A DNA stretch of 64,000 nt from NCBI GenBank assembly GCA_910584295.1, contig CAJTYR010000003.1:94900-158899 (forward strand). The letters are read 5' to 3'. This DNA comes from an uncultured Christensenella sp. Lineage in GTDB: Bacteria; Bacillota; Clostridia; Christensenellales; UBA1242. The notes beneath the pieces were generated by a model. That model searched no databases, was not told the origin of the DNA, and worked only from the letters and a program-made list of their open reading frames with translations. Position 1 is the stretch's first letter, and each line of letters begins with the position of its first letter. This document shows positions 1 through 7,750 of this stretch, in pieces. Both the position numbers and the translations under genes were made by a program.

Positions 1-913
1 TGGAATATGAGATTGACAATGAAATATTGTTTGTCACAAGGTGCTTTTCAACAAGTTCCAGTTCGAGATTGTCCACCATTTCCAAAAGCACCAAAAGTGC
101 GTCATCAAAATTATAATCCTCAAACAAAACTTGTCCAGTTGAAATTGAATTTGATTTTGCTTTGTAGTGATGTATGTCTTCAATTGTGCAAGATTCTTTC
201 CCGTTTGCGTGGTCGATAAGCAATTCGGCATTTACGCCAAACTCTTTGTAAAGAAGTTTTTCATCGCAATGAGCTAGATCATACAAATCTTCAACACCAA
301 ACTTGTACAGTCTTTTTGCAATGCCTCGACCTATTCCCCAAATGTCTGTAATGGGTTTGTGGTGCCAAATTGTCTTTTTAAAAGTTTCTTCGTCAAGAAA
401 ACCCATGTGATCGTCCACATGCTTTGCGGTTATATCAAGTGCAACTTTTGTCAAAAATAAGTTTGGGCCAATTCCAACTGTTGCGCAGATGCCGGTTGTC
501 TCAAAAACATCATCCAAAATCTTTTTTGCAAGTTCTTTTGCAGTCATTTTGTATAATGCGAGATAGTGGGTTACATCCAAAAAACATTCATCAATGGAAT
601 AGATATGAATGTCTTCACTGCTGACATATTTTAAATAAATCCCATATATGTTTGCAGAATATTCCATATATAAGTGCATGCGTGGTTTTGCAATTATAAA
701 GTCAATATTCTTTGGAATTTCATACATCCTGCATCGATTTCGAATGCCAAGTTCTTTCATTGCCGGGGTTATGGCAAGGCAGACAGAGCCCTCACTTCTA
801 TCTGGGTCTGCCACAACAAGGTTAACCTTGAAAGGATCCAGTCCACGCTCTGCACATTCGACAGATGCAAAGAAACTTTTTAAATCAATACATAAATAAA
901 TTCGCTCACTCAT
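1..913 (-). CDS. Y-family DNA polymerase (UvrX/UmuC-like), C-terminus cut by window edge
   Basis: This is a translesion DNA polymerase that copies across damaged bases. The first 304 codons are visible; the gene runs off the left edge. The translation starts MSERIYLCIDLKSFFASVE, where Asp10 of the CIDLKSF motif is the usual first metal ligand, and contains the second catalytic motif SIDECFLDV. A helix-hairpin-helix-like stretch (WGIGRGIAKRLYKFG) follows. The N-terminal sequence resembles the Gram-positive UvrX/YqjW branch more than DinB proper; that subfamily call is from memory of the motifs. The ATG has no ribosome site: a TATAAT box (921-926) lies only 7 nt upstream, so the mRNA is probably leaderless. 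Whether a beta-clamp-binding tail exists cannot be seen. Confidence 0.88.
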   Translation of the reverse strand, partial: MSERIYLCIDLKSFFASVECAERGLDPFKVNLVVADPDRSEGSVCLAITPAMKELGIRNRCRMYEIPKNIDFIIAKPRMHLYMEYSANIYGIYLKYVSSEDIHIYSIDECFLDVTHYLALYKMTAKELAKKILDDVFETTGICATVGIGPNLFLTKVALDITAKHVDDHMGFLDEETFKKTIWHHKPITDIWGIGRGIAKRLYKFGVEDLYDLAHCDEKLLYKEFGVNAELLIDHANGKESCTIEDIHHYKAKSNSISTGQVLFEDYNFDDALLVLLEMVDNLELELVEKHLVTNNISLSISYS

Positions 914-920
914 CAAAATT

Positions 921-950
921 ATTATAACAAAACAAATGACAATCTTTCAA
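921..950 (-). promoter_or_regulatory. Promoter of the Y-family polymerase, giving a leaderless mRNA
   Basis: On the minus strand a -35 box TTGAAA (945-950), an 18-nt spacer and a perfect -10 box TATAAT (921-926) are followed by 7 nt and then the ATG at 913. The expected transcription start falls on or one base before the start codon. Confidence 0.6.
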
Positions 951-976
951 AGATTTTAACCGAATTTCAACATGTT

Positions 977-1004
977 TTGATTTTGCTGATGTGTGTGATA
1001 TAAT
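977..1004 (+). promoter_or_regulatory. Sigma-A-type promoter for the 1036-2314 gene pair
   Basis: TTGATT (977-982), a 16-nt spacer and TATAAT (999-1004). The box position rules out an upstream in-frame GTG at 991 as the start of the next gene and supports the ATG at 1036. Confidence 0.6.
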
Positions 1005-1035
1005 AAGCTATGTTTTAATAGGAGACAAAAAGAGA

Positions 1036-1668
1036 ATGTTTGAGAAAAGAAAGTCGCTTAAGAAATTGAAAAAGACGCCTGCATACAAAGAGGCGATGGA
1101 AATTGACCGAGACAAAGAAGGGAGAGCACAGATTTTTGTTGGGGTGAAAGAGGCAGACCAACTCTTTTCGCCTTTTGCTTACAAAACTTACGAACTTTTG
1201 GACACGGGTGTGACAGATTATATTGATATGTGTGAATCACAAATACCAATCACAGAAGAACTTTCTCTTGAAATTTACACTGAAGAAAAAACAACGAATG
1301 ATGAAAAGAAAAGAATTCGTCGAGCAGTGAAAAGACACTATGCGGAAAAAGTTGTATATCTTAAAAGAAAAAATCGAAAGAACACTTGGACTGGGCTTAT
1401 TTTGTCTGCCATTGGTCTTGTGATTTTGTTTCTTGAAGGAGTGCTTTATGCCAAAGTTTCAAATCTTTATCTTGACACAATCATGGCTGTAATTGGCTGG
1501 TTGTTTTTGTGGGATGGGGCAGAAGTCTTTTTGTGGGACAGAAGTGACTTGAACCGAGAGAAAATAAAAAGTTATCGCCTTATGAATGCAAAGGTTCATA
1601 TCAGAAGATACAGCGAAAAAATCCAAAGAGAATATGGCATTGGAGAGTTTGAAGAAGACGAAGACTGA
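1036..1668 (+). CDS. Unknown membrane protein with two transmembrane helices
   Basis: I do not recognise a family. The 210-residue product begins with a very basic segment (MFEKRKSLKKLKK), has an acidic/mixed soluble N-terminal half of about 120 residues, then a basic stretch and two hydrophobic helices at roughly residues 120-145 and 150-170, separated by a short loop. It ends in a charged, acidic tail (EFEEDED). The N-terminus lacks a signal peptide, so the soluble half is probably cytoplasmic. The start was chosen because a ribosome site (taggag) lies about 10 nt upstream and because an earlier in-frame GTG lies inside the promoter. The gene is followed 19 bp later by a DNA-glycosylase-like gene, probably on the same transcript; this gives no clear functional hint. 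Confidence 0.7.
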   Translation: MFEKRKSLKKLKKTPAYKEAMEIDRDKEGRAQIFVGVKEADQLFSPFAYKTYELLDTGVTDYIDMCESQIPITEELSLEIYTEEKTTNDEKKRIRRAVKRHYAEKVVYLKRKNRKNTWTGLILSAIGLVILFLEGVLYAKVSNLYLDTIMAVIGWLFLWDGAEVFLWDRSDLNREKIKSYRLMNAKVHIRRYSEKIQREYGIGEFEEDED

Positions 1669-1687
1669 AAATGACAAGAGGTGAAAA

Positions 1688-2314
1688 ATGAAGATAATAG
1701 AAAATGCCACTTTGAGAAATCCATCAAAACTGGGCATCAAGCCAGTTTGGGATGAAAATTCCAAAATTTTGATTGTTGGCTCGATGACGGCAACTGATGG
1801 CATAAAAAAAGGATTTTTCTATGCAAGTGCAAGAAATCAACTTTGGCAGCTTTTGGATTTATGTTTAGGCTTGGAAGGAGAAAAATCGTTTAGTTTTTTG
1901 AAAAATAAATTGAAAGTAAATTGCGAAGATTTTGATTTGCACAAAATGAGCCAACTCCAATTTGAGAACAATAAAGGTGCAATCAGAGGGGATATTTCTC
2001 AATTGCTTCATGAGAACAATATTGCAATGTGCGATATTTTTAAAGAGTGTTATTTCAATAAAAACAGTTCTCTTGACAGTGAAATTATCTTAAATAATTC
2101 AAATTATCCATATCAAACCAATAAGGAAGTTTTGCAAGAGATTGTGAAAAAGGCAAAAGTCGAAAAGGTGGTTGTCACAAGCAAATTTGTTGAAGAGTGG
2201 TTTAAAAGATTGGGGATTGAGGGAGATTTTGAGATTTGCTATGTGATGAGTCCTTCGCCAAGACGAGGAGCGCTTGAAAAGAAAAAAGCAAGTTGGTTTG
2301 AGGTTTTTAAGTAA
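1688..2314 (+). CDS. Uracil-DNA glycosylase superfamily protein (deoxyinosine/mismatch-type)
   Basis: Likely a base-excision DNA glycosylase of 208 residues. The N-terminal third contains ILIVGSMTATDGIKKGFFYA followed by SARNQLWQLL, which matches the active-site strand and the following Y/F-x-x-x-RNxFW helix of the Mug/TDG/deoxyinosine-glycosylase branch of the UDG superfamily. Near the C-terminus, VMSPSPRRG fits the position of the LPSxSP/HPSP DNA-intercalation loop. The catalytic residue usually found right after GS-x-P is not canonical here (GSMTATD), so substrate specificity cannot be told. A ribosome site (aagaggtg) lies just before the ATG. The gene ends at a bidirectional terminator shared with the convergent acetyltransferase gene. 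Confidence 0.7.
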   Translation: MKIIENATLRNPSKLGIKPVWDENSKILIVGSMTATDGIKKGFFYASARNQLWQLLDLCLGLEGEKSFSFLKNKLKVNCEDFDLHKMSQLQFENNKGAIRGDISQLLHENNIAMCDIFKECYFNKNSSLDSEIILNNSNYPYQTNKEVLQEIVKKAKVEKVVVTSKFVEEWFKRLGIEGDFEICYVMSPSPRRGALEKKKASWFEVFK

Positions 2315-2320
2315 AAGAAA

Positions 2321-2345
2321 AAACAACCAAGATTTTTGGTTGTTT
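2321..2345. terminator. Bidirectional intrinsic terminator
   Basis: A perfect 10-bp stem (2321-2330 with 2336-2345, core ACAACCAA/TTGGTTGT) with a 5-nt loop, and A- and T-runs on both sides. It sits between two convergent genes. Confidence 0.8.
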
Positions 2346-3005
2346 TTATTTTAACACTTTTTCAACATTGTCAAGGAGTTCTTGAATATGCAAGAATGCT
2401 TTTGAAAGAGGATATCCATCCACAAAGACATGGCTTATTGTGATATTTAGGTTCATCAAAATTTTTCCGTTTCTTTCAAAATATTTACCCCAACAAACTC
2501 TTGGCACTGTTTGGGATGATTTATTTGCTGGAATTGGGTGTGACATATTTGCGAATGAAAGCCATGGCAAGCTCGTGTTGTAGATTACGGAAAGTTCAGG
2601 ATATTGACTGTCAGTAAGACTTGGCAGTGGTTTGTTTTGCTTTGCGAGTTCTTTGATTTTATAAGCTTCGTCATAAAATTTTTTATATTGCTTATGAAAA
2701 GTTGTGGCTGCATTAATATAGAAACCTTTGTTTGTCATAACCGTAAAACCAGGGTCAATTCTTTCAAATATGACAGGCTTATCTTCAACAAGTCTCATTC
2801 TAAATTCTTCAATTTCATTTAAAGTCTTTGAAACGATATAAAGAAAATTTATAAAAAATGATTGATTGTTTTTCTTTGAATGTGCCAATAGTTTTGTTAC
2901 ATCCATTTCCACGCAACAGCCATAGGTTGCATTTTGGAAAGATTTAAACATTTCATACGATTTTTTGCGATCTAGTTTTTCAATATCAATAGTTGTCATG
3001 TTCAT
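2346..3005 (-). CDS. Chloramphenicol-acetyltransferase-family protein
   Basis: A 219-residue protein of the CAT family of trimeric acetyl-CoA-dependent O-acetyltransferases. The start MNMTTIDIEKLDRKKSYEMF matches the conserved N-terminus in which the protein begins with a short strand and a W/K-R-x-x-x-F-like helix. The C-terminal active-site motif reads SHVFVDGY: the catalytic His and the structural Asp four residues later are kept (HxxxDG), while the preceding His of classical CAT (HHAVCDG) is Ser. A strong ribosome site (GGAGGAAA) precedes the ATG. The family includes true antibiotic-resistance enzymes and many chromosomal members of unknown substrate; resistance is not implied by sequence alone. 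No mobile element is seen next to it. Confidence 0.85.
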   Translation of the reverse strand: MNMTTIDIEKLDRKKSYEMFKSFQNATYGCCVEMDVTKLLAHSKKNNQSFFINFLYIVSKTLNEIEEFRMRLVEDKPVIFERIDPGFTVMTNKGFYINAATTFHKQYKKFYDEAYKIKELAKQNKPLPSLTDSQYPELSVIYNTSLPWLSFANMSHPIPANKSSQTVPRVCWGKYFERNGKILMNLNITISHVFVDGYPLSKAFLHIQELLDNVEKVLK

Positions 3006-3223
3006 AAGATATTTCCTCCACTTTTCAGATTATATCAAATTTTGTCTTAAAATGAAAATGCTTTTCAAAATTGTTTTTTTGACAGGGGCATTTGACTGGT
3101 GCTATTTTTTCTAAAATAAACCGCAGATGAAAGGAAGATAACGATGGAAATTATTGAGAAATTTCCTCCTTATATAGAAAGATGTGAAAAAAATTGTTGA
3201 AAGTTTGTTTACCTAAAAATAAA

Positions 3224-3247
3224 AACAGCGATGTTTATGCTGTTTTC
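3224..3247 (-). terminator. Intrinsic terminator overlapping a stop codon
   Basis: AAACAGC and GCTGTTT form the stem, with a T-rich run on the minus strand. The upstream arm contains the end of the HD-protein coding sequence. Confidence 0.6.
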
Positions 3248-3843
3248 TTTTTTAATACAAGCTTGATCTTTTCGACAAGTTTTTGTTGAGAAGAAGTGAA
3301 AGTGATTGTCTTTGATAGATAGTCGATGATTTCTTTTGTTTCTTGATACATTCTTTGCCGTTTTTCTTCAGGCGAATGATCAAGATCAGTTATATTGTCG
3401 AGGCGGTCTGCAAGTTTCACATAAAGAGCATAACTTGTCATGTGTTCCATCTTGTGGCAAAGATAGTTTTTCTTGCCTTCAATCTTGCAAGCACAGCTTG
3501 CGGTTGAGAGTTCCATGACAAGGCTTGCAATTGTTTCCCCAAAATTTTCTTGAAGCTCTTTATATGAGGTGTATGTATCTTCAATTGTGTCGTGCAAAAG
3601 TGCGGAGCACAAAAGGGTTGAAATGTTGGAAGAACGCTTATTCTCAAGGACGATACGTGCAACGCGAATTGGATGTATTATGTAATCTTCTCCGCCGTCT
3701 CTCATTTGTCCTTTATGCTTTTTCTTTGCAAAAAGATAAGCTGTTTTTACGAGTTTTTTTGAAGCCTCGTCATATTTTGAATTTGCATAAGCATCTCTGA
3801 AATCTGAATAGAGTTTTTCCCATTCTGTTTTTTCGTTTGTCAT
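3235..3843 (-). CDS. Stand-alone HD hydrolase of the RelA/SpoT type (possible small alarmone hydrolase)
   Basis: A 202-residue protein that consists only of the metal-dependent HD domain found in SpoT/Rel enzymes. Visible motifs are YIIHPIRVA (metal-binding His), LLHDTIEDT (the HDxxED signature) and VKLADRLDNI (the ADRLxN motif with the fourth ligand). No synthetase, TGS or ACT domain follows. Small single-domain enzymes of this kind (MESH1/SAH family, about 180 residues) remove pyrophosphate from ppGpp, and some act on NADPH; that is the inferred role. An in-frame TTG lies 12 nt upstream, but the ATG at 3843 is favoured because GGAGG is placed 5 nt before it. The gene stands alone between a CAT-like gene and lysC. 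Confidence 0.8.
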   Translation of the reverse strand: MTNEKTEWEKLYSDFRDAYANSKYDEASKKLVKTAYLFAKKKHKGQMRDGGEDYIIHPIRVARIVLENKRSSNISTLLCSALLHDTIEDTYTSYKELQENFGETIASLVMELSTASCACKIEGKKNYLCHKMEHMTSYALYVKLADRLDNITDLDHSPEEKRQRMYQETKEIIDYLSKTITFTSSQQKLVEKIKLVLKKKTA

Positions 3844-3920
3844 GCCAACCTCCAAAAAGAATTGTTAGCAAGAGTATAACATAAGAAAAAAGAAAAAGTG
3901 AAACAAGTTTGGCTGTTTTA

Positions 3921-4907
3921 TTAAATATTTCTAGCTTTTGTTTGTATTTTTTGGTATTCTTTTCGAATTTCGTCTGTCAGTTGAGAGTTTTTGGTTGTAA
4001 GTGTTTTTGACTGGTTTTTGTTTTGAATGAATATTTCCGTGCTTTCATCAAGGGGCTTGAAGCAAATAAAGCGAGCATTTGGATGCGGTTTTGAGTCCAC
4101 AACAGTGCAACGAGTTGACAATTTGAAGCAAGACCTTATTTTAAGTTTTGTTTTTGTAGATTTCAAAAAAGGTGCACAATCTTTGTGTATGACAGTGGAG
4201 TCCATGTTTGTCATAATTTCAAGTTGTGAAAAAGACAAACGTCGAATGACTCTGCTTTTTAAAATCTTTGGATTGACTTCAAAAATCCCTTCAACATCTG
4301 TCCAATTCTCATAAGTGTTTGCTTTCAGAAATTTTGCCACAAGAGCGCCAGAAAAATCACCACCACCTCTTGAAAGAAGAGAAATCTTTTTGTTTTCATC
4401 AACGCCATAAAAGGCTGGCATAACAATGCGAGAATGATTTTTCATTGCCGCTGTAAGAGCGAGAGTTGTTTTTTCTTTGTTGATTTTGTGATCATCAAAA
4501 TAAATCAGATCTTCTGCAGGCACAAAAGGTAGGTTAAGGTATTTCGCCATGATTTGTGCAGTAAAAAATTCGCCTCGAGAGACGAGAAATTCAGAGTCGT
4601 TTGTTTTCAAAAAAACTTGTTCAGCAAGACTGAAATCTTTTTCAATATCAAAACAAGTTTGAGTGTTTTTAATCAGTTTTTCAAATTTATCTATAATTTG
4701 CGCCCTTGTTTTCTTATAAGTGTCTGAAAAAGGTGGTTGCTTTGAAAGACAAATCAGAAGATCTGTCATCTTGACATCAAGAGAGGACTCTTTTCCAATT
4801 GCAGAAAAGATAAAGATTTTCCTTTGATTGTTTCTTTTGATTTTCGCAATGTTTTTAAGTGCGATGGGAGATGCTGAGCAAGTTCCACCAAATTTGCAAA
4901 TGATCAT
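3921..4907 (-). CDS. lysC: Aspartate kinase, short form with reduced regulatory region
   Basis: Phosphorylates L-aspartate, the first step to lysine, diaminopimelate, threonine and methionine. The N-terminus carries the kinase motif CKFGGTCSA, and the middle has LLSRGGGDFSGALVA and WTDVEGIF, the ATP- and aspartate-binding motifs. At 328 residues it is about 75-120 residues shorter than usual: after the catalytic domain only a short region (residues about 240-300) resembles the start of an ACT domain, and a second ACT domain is absent. Loss of ACT domains would be expected to weaken lysine feedback inhibition. It lies downstream of dapA and overlaps it by 4 nt (ATGA), so the two are translationally coupled for cell-wall diaminopimelate or lysine synthesis. 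Confidence 0.85.
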   Translation of the reverse strand: MIICKFGGTCSASPIALKNIAKIKRNNQRKIFIFSAIGKESSLDVKMTDLLICLSKQPPFSDTYKKTRAQIIDKFEKLIKNTQTCFDIEKDFSLAEQVFLKTNDSEFLVSRGEFFTAQIMAKYLNLPFVPAEDLIYFDDHKINKEKTTLALTAAMKNHSRIVMPAFYGVDENKKISLLSRGGGDFSGALVAKFLKANTYENWTDVEGIFEVNPKILKSRVIRRLSFSQLEIMTNMDSTVIHKDCAPFLKSTKTKLKIRSCFKLSTRCTVVDSKPHPNARFICFKPLDESTEIFIQNKNQSKTLTTKNSQLTDEIRKEYQKIQTKARNI

Positions 4908-5824
4908 TTGCTCTTCACCGGAGTTGATATTGTTTTTTCTGTTTCGGTTTGTTCAAAAAGGCGAACATTTCTGTTGAGCTTGCTTTTTCCTTCTTCACTC
5001 ATTTGAACAAGTGGAAGTCTGACATTTGGGGAGCAAATTCCTTTTTGAGACAGCATGTATTTAATTGGTATGGGGTTTGTTTCGAAAAACAATGCTTCGT
5101 CTATTGGTGCAAGTTTGTGTTGAAGTGACAATGCGTCGGAAAAATTTCCTTCCTTGCAAAGTTCAAAAATCTTTTGAACTTTGTCGGGAAACGCATTTGC
5201 TGTAACACTGATTGCTCCACTGCCACCTTGAGTATAAAAAAGGTGGTTGAGAGCATCTTCGCCACTATACACGGAAATTTTGTCTTTGCATAAGGCACAT
5301 AGCTTGCAAATTCGACTTGCATCAGAGGTGCTTTCCTTGATTCCATAGACCCAATCGTTGGCGTTAATGATTGCTCCAATGGTAGAAAGTTCAAGCATAA
5401 GCCCTGTTCGAGATGGAACATTATACATAATCATTGGAAATTTGAGTTTTGAAAGCTCTTGATAATATTTAATAAGACCGAACTGGGTTGTTTTGTTGTA
5501 ATATGGCGTAACAACCAATGCTCCATCAGCACCAAGCTCTTTCGCAAGACGAGTGTTTTCATAACAAGTTGAGAAGTTGTTGTTTCCAGTTCCAACAATC
5601 AGTTTGGCTTTTTTACCAATTGCTGCTTTGCAAAATTTAATAATTTCAATTCGTTCATCAGTTGAGACGGAGACTCCTTCGCCAGTTGTTCCCAGTGCAA
5701 CAAAGGCTTTCACCCCACCATCAATCCCTGCGTCTATCAATTTTCCAAGCGAGTCAAAGTCAATTTTGTCATCTTTAAATGGTGTGACAAGAGCCACGCC
5801 AGTTCCTTCAAATATACTTTTCAT
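4904..5824 (-). CDS. dapA: 4-hydroxy-tetrahydrodipicolinate synthase
   Basis: Condenses pyruvate with aspartate-semialdehyde, the committed step to diaminopimelate and lysine. The 306-residue TIM-barrel protein shows the family motifs GTGVALVTPF, ALGTTGEG (substrate-binding TT), YYNKTTQ, MYNVPSRTG (catalytic Tyr and the Arg that binds the carboxylate) and GIKEST, whose Lys forms the Schiff base with pyruvate. Length and motif order are normal. The ATG has an AGAGAGG ribosome site 5 nt upstream. First gene of a dapA-lysC operon on the minus strand. No lysine riboswitch is evident in the short upstream spacer. Confidence 0.96.
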   Translation of the reverse strand: MKSIFEGTGVALVTPFKDDKIDFDSLGKLIDAGIDGGVKAFVALGTTGEGVSVSTDERIEIIKFCKAAIGKKAKLIVGTGNNNFSTCYENTRLAKELGADGALVVTPYYNKTTQFGLIKYYQELSKLKFPMIMYNVPSRTGLMLELSTIGAIINANDWVYGIKESTSDASRICKLCALCKDKISVYSGEDALNHLFYTQGGSGAISVTANAFPDKVQKIFELCKEGNFSDALSLQHKLAPIDEALFFETNPIPIKYMLSQKGICSPNVRLPLVQMSEEGKSKLNRNVRLFEQTETEKTISTPVKSK

Positions 5825-5912
5825 TTAGCCTCTCTTTTTGTGTGTTTTGTCAGTTTTATGTATGAGCGATGGCATTAAACTGTGAAAATTATTTCTTATT
5901 TGAAAGCGAATG

Positions 5913-5932
5913 TGTTATACTTTTGTATAACA
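5913..5932 (+). promoter_or_regulatory. Perfect 8-bp inverted repeat just before the rdgB ribosome site
   Basis: TGTTATAC-TTTT-GTATAACA. It overlaps plausible -10 sequences and ends where the GAGGAGAT ribosome site begins, so it could be an operator or an mRNA hairpin controlling the pyrophosphatase/HD operon. The exact promoter is not clear. Confidence 0.4.
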
Positions 5933-5943
5933 GAGGAGATATA

Positions 5944-6546
5944 ATGGAAAAAATAATTTTGGCATCAAACAATGCTCACAAAGTGGATGAGTTTAAAAAG
6001 TTGTTTTCAGACTTTGAAGTTTTGACAATGACAGAAATTGGTTTTCATGATGAAATTGATGAAACTGGAAAAACATTTTTTGAAAACTCTTTAATAAAAG
6101 CGAAAGCTGTTTCAGATTTTTGCAAGAAAAAGGGGATTGTTGCAAGTGTCATTGCTGACGACAGCGGTCTTTGTGTTGATGCTTTGGGTGGTGCACCTGG
6201 TGTTTACACTGCAAGATATGGTGGTGATCATGATCCGGTTGCAGGAAGAAAAAGATTGCTTGAAAATTTGAAAGGCATCAAGAATCGAAAAGCGTACTAT
6301 GAGTGTTCAATCGTTAAAATGGCACCAGATGGAAGTTATGTCCATGCACAAGGCAAGACATTTGGGGTGATCACAGAAGAAGAAAGAGGTGACAAGGGTA
6401 TGACTTTTGACAGGCTTTTTCTTTCAGACGATTTGCACAAAACTTTTGCGGAGGTGTCGACAGAAGAAAAAAACTCTGTTTCTCACAGAGCAAGAGCAAT
6501 TGACGATTTGAAATCAAAATGGAATGTTTGCGGGAGAAATAAATGA
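5944..6546 (+). CDS. rdgB: ITP/XTP (non-canonical purine NTP) pyrophosphatase, RdgB/HAM1 family
   Basis: Hydrolyses dITP, XTP and related deaminated purine nucleotides to monophosphates, keeping them out of DNA and RNA. The 200-residue product begins MEKIILASNNAHKVDEF, the nucleotide-binding SxNxxKxxE signature, and contains ADDSGLCVDALGG with the catalytic/metal Asp, GVYTARYGG, and the C-terminal SHRARAI motif. Length is normal. The ATG at 5944 was chosen over an upstream in-frame start because GAGGAGAT is directly upstream. The stop overlaps the next gene's ATG (ATGA), so an HD-type nucleotidase is coupled to it; together they look like a nucleotide-pool sanitation operon. Confidence 0.95.
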   Translation: MEKIILASNNAHKVDEFKKLFSDFEVLTMTEIGFHDEIDETGKTFFENSLIKAKAVSDFCKKKGIVASVIADDSGLCVDALGGAPGVYTARYGGDHDPVAGRKRLLENLKGIKNRKAYYECSIVKMAPDGSYVHAQGKTFGVITEEERGDKGMTFDRLFLSDDLHKTFAEVSTEEKNSVSHRARAIDDLKSKWNVCGRNK

Positions 6547-7181
6547 AAATCGAAAACGCAATTGATTTCTATTATAAAACGGCACAACTTAAAGAGGTTT
6601 TGAGAAGCGGACCTGTGCAGTGGCAAGTTGAAAAAGATGTGTTGGAAACGATTGCAAGTCACGTCTATGGCACTCAAATGCTTGCAATCGCTCTTCAATC
6701 TGAAATGAAACTTGAGATGGATTTTTCAAAAGTGTTGCTGATGCTGGCTCTTCATGAAACGGAAGAAATTATTATAGGAGACTTGACCCCACTTGATTTT
6801 GTTTCAAAAGAACATAAAAGAGAAATCGGTGCAAAGGCAGTTTCAAAAATTTTCTCTGTTTTATCGGGGGGGGGACGACGCTATATTGAGATAATAAACG
6901 AATTTAGCGAAGGAAAAACAAAAGAGGCTCATTTTGCAAAGGCGTGTGACAAACTTGAATGCGTTCTTGAGTTTAAAAAATATTGCAATGAAGGGCTTAC
7001 AAGCTTGAGCAAGGCGACAAGTGAGATGCTTAAACATCCAAAACTGAAAGAGTTTTATGATGAAGGAAAGTTTTCACTTGATGACATATTCTATATATAT
7101 CACATGGAAAAGTTTGAGGATCTTGGTTTTACAAAAGAGTTGTGGTTTGAACGCATCAAGAAGATTAAAATAAAAAAGTAG
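6543..7181 (+). CDS. HD-domain nucleotidase-like protein containing a 9-G tract
   Basis: A 212-residue protein of the YfbR/HDDC2-like HD family, which removes phosphate from deoxynucleoside monophosphates. His40 (ASHVYGTQ), His71 (LALHETEEIIIGDLTP) and Asp136 (KACDKLE) line up with the metal ligands. The signature HD pair is HE (His71-Glu72), an unusual substitution of a metal ligand that may alter activity. Codons 108-111 are a run of nine G (6866-6874) coding SGGG; one-base slippage there would truncate the protein after the metal-binding core has begun but before Asp136. It overlaps rdgB by 4 nt, consistent with a shared job in nucleotide clean-up. Confidence 0.75.
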   Translation: MKIENAIDFYYKTAQLKEVLRSGPVQWQVEKDVLETIASHVYGTQMLAIALQSEMKLEMDFSKVLLMLALHETEEIIIGDLTPLDFVSKEHKREIGAKAVSKIFSVLSGGGRRYIEIINEFSEGKTKEAHFAKACDKLECVLEFKKYCNEGLTSLSKATSEMLKHPKLKEFYDEGKFSLDDIFYIYHMEKFEDLGFTKELWFERIKKIKIKK

Positions 7182-7204
7182 TGAAAGAGTTCCACTACTT
7201 TTTT
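7173..7204. terminator. Bidirectional intrinsic terminator
   Basis: AAAAAGTAGTG pairs with CACTACTTTTT around a 9-nt loop, with flanking A and T runs, between two convergent genes. Confidence 0.8.
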
Positions 7205-7207
7205 GCT

Positions 7208-7582
7208 TTAAGAGGCTTCCATGTAAAGGCCTGTGTTGTAATATTCTGCCATAAGACGAATAAGTTCTCCTGCAGTTGGACGGCTTCCTTTGACGAAAAG
7301 GTTTGCTCCAAACATTTGGTTAAGGGTGTCAAAACCTTTCTGCTTTTCTATGTTTGAAATGGCATGTCGCATACTTCGTTCCACACAACTGATGTTTTTG
7401 ACGCCAAAATGCTCTCCAATTTGCACATAAAGATTTGTGCAAAGCGAATTTATTAGTTCTGGATTTTGAATAACAAGTTCGATAGCATAACTTAAGTAGT
7501 TAAAACCAGAGAAATCGCACCTCATACCAATTTTAAGCAATGACAATTTTGTCACTCGTCTGATATCTTCTATATTTTCCAA
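7208..7582 (-). CDS. Stand-alone Spo0A C-terminal-type DNA-binding protein
   Basis: A 124-residue protein that matches only the effector domain of the sporulation regulator Spo0A. Aligned features are GFNYLSYAIELVIQNPEL, LYVQIGEHFG, the recognition-helix region SCVERSMRHAISN (Spo0A: VERAIRHAIE) and the end segment RPTAGELIRLMAEY (Spo0A: KPTNSEFIAMIAD). No receiver domain or phospho-acceptor Asp precedes it. It starts with TTG at 7582, 5-6 nt after a good GAGGAGA site; no ATG fits better. Spo0A binds 0A boxes (TGTCGAA); this protein may be an unphosphorylated regulator or antagonist. Target genes cannot be inferred. It is monocistronic. Confidence 0.72.
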   Translation of the reverse strand: MENIEDIRRVTKLSLLKIGMRCDFSGFNYLSYAIELVIQNPELINSLCTNLYVQIGEHFGVKNISCVERSMRHAISNIEKQKGFDTLNQMFGANLFVKGSRPTAGELIRLMAEYYNTGLYMEAS

Positions 7583-7750
7583 TTTGTTCTCCTCTTATTT
7601 AGTTTTTACGCTTTATTGTACCATGAAAAAGACAAAAAGAAAAGGGTTTTTTCAAAATTTTACAAAATTATAAAATAAATATAAAAATACACCAAAAAGC
7701 GCAATATTGTATTTTGCGAATAGATAATTTTGAAAAGATATTTGTTTTAA

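Noticed and set aside
3844..3855. Upstream TTG start for the HD alarmone-hydrolase gene
   Set aside because: It would place the GGAGG ribosome site inside the coding sequence; the ATG at 3843 is spaced correctly.
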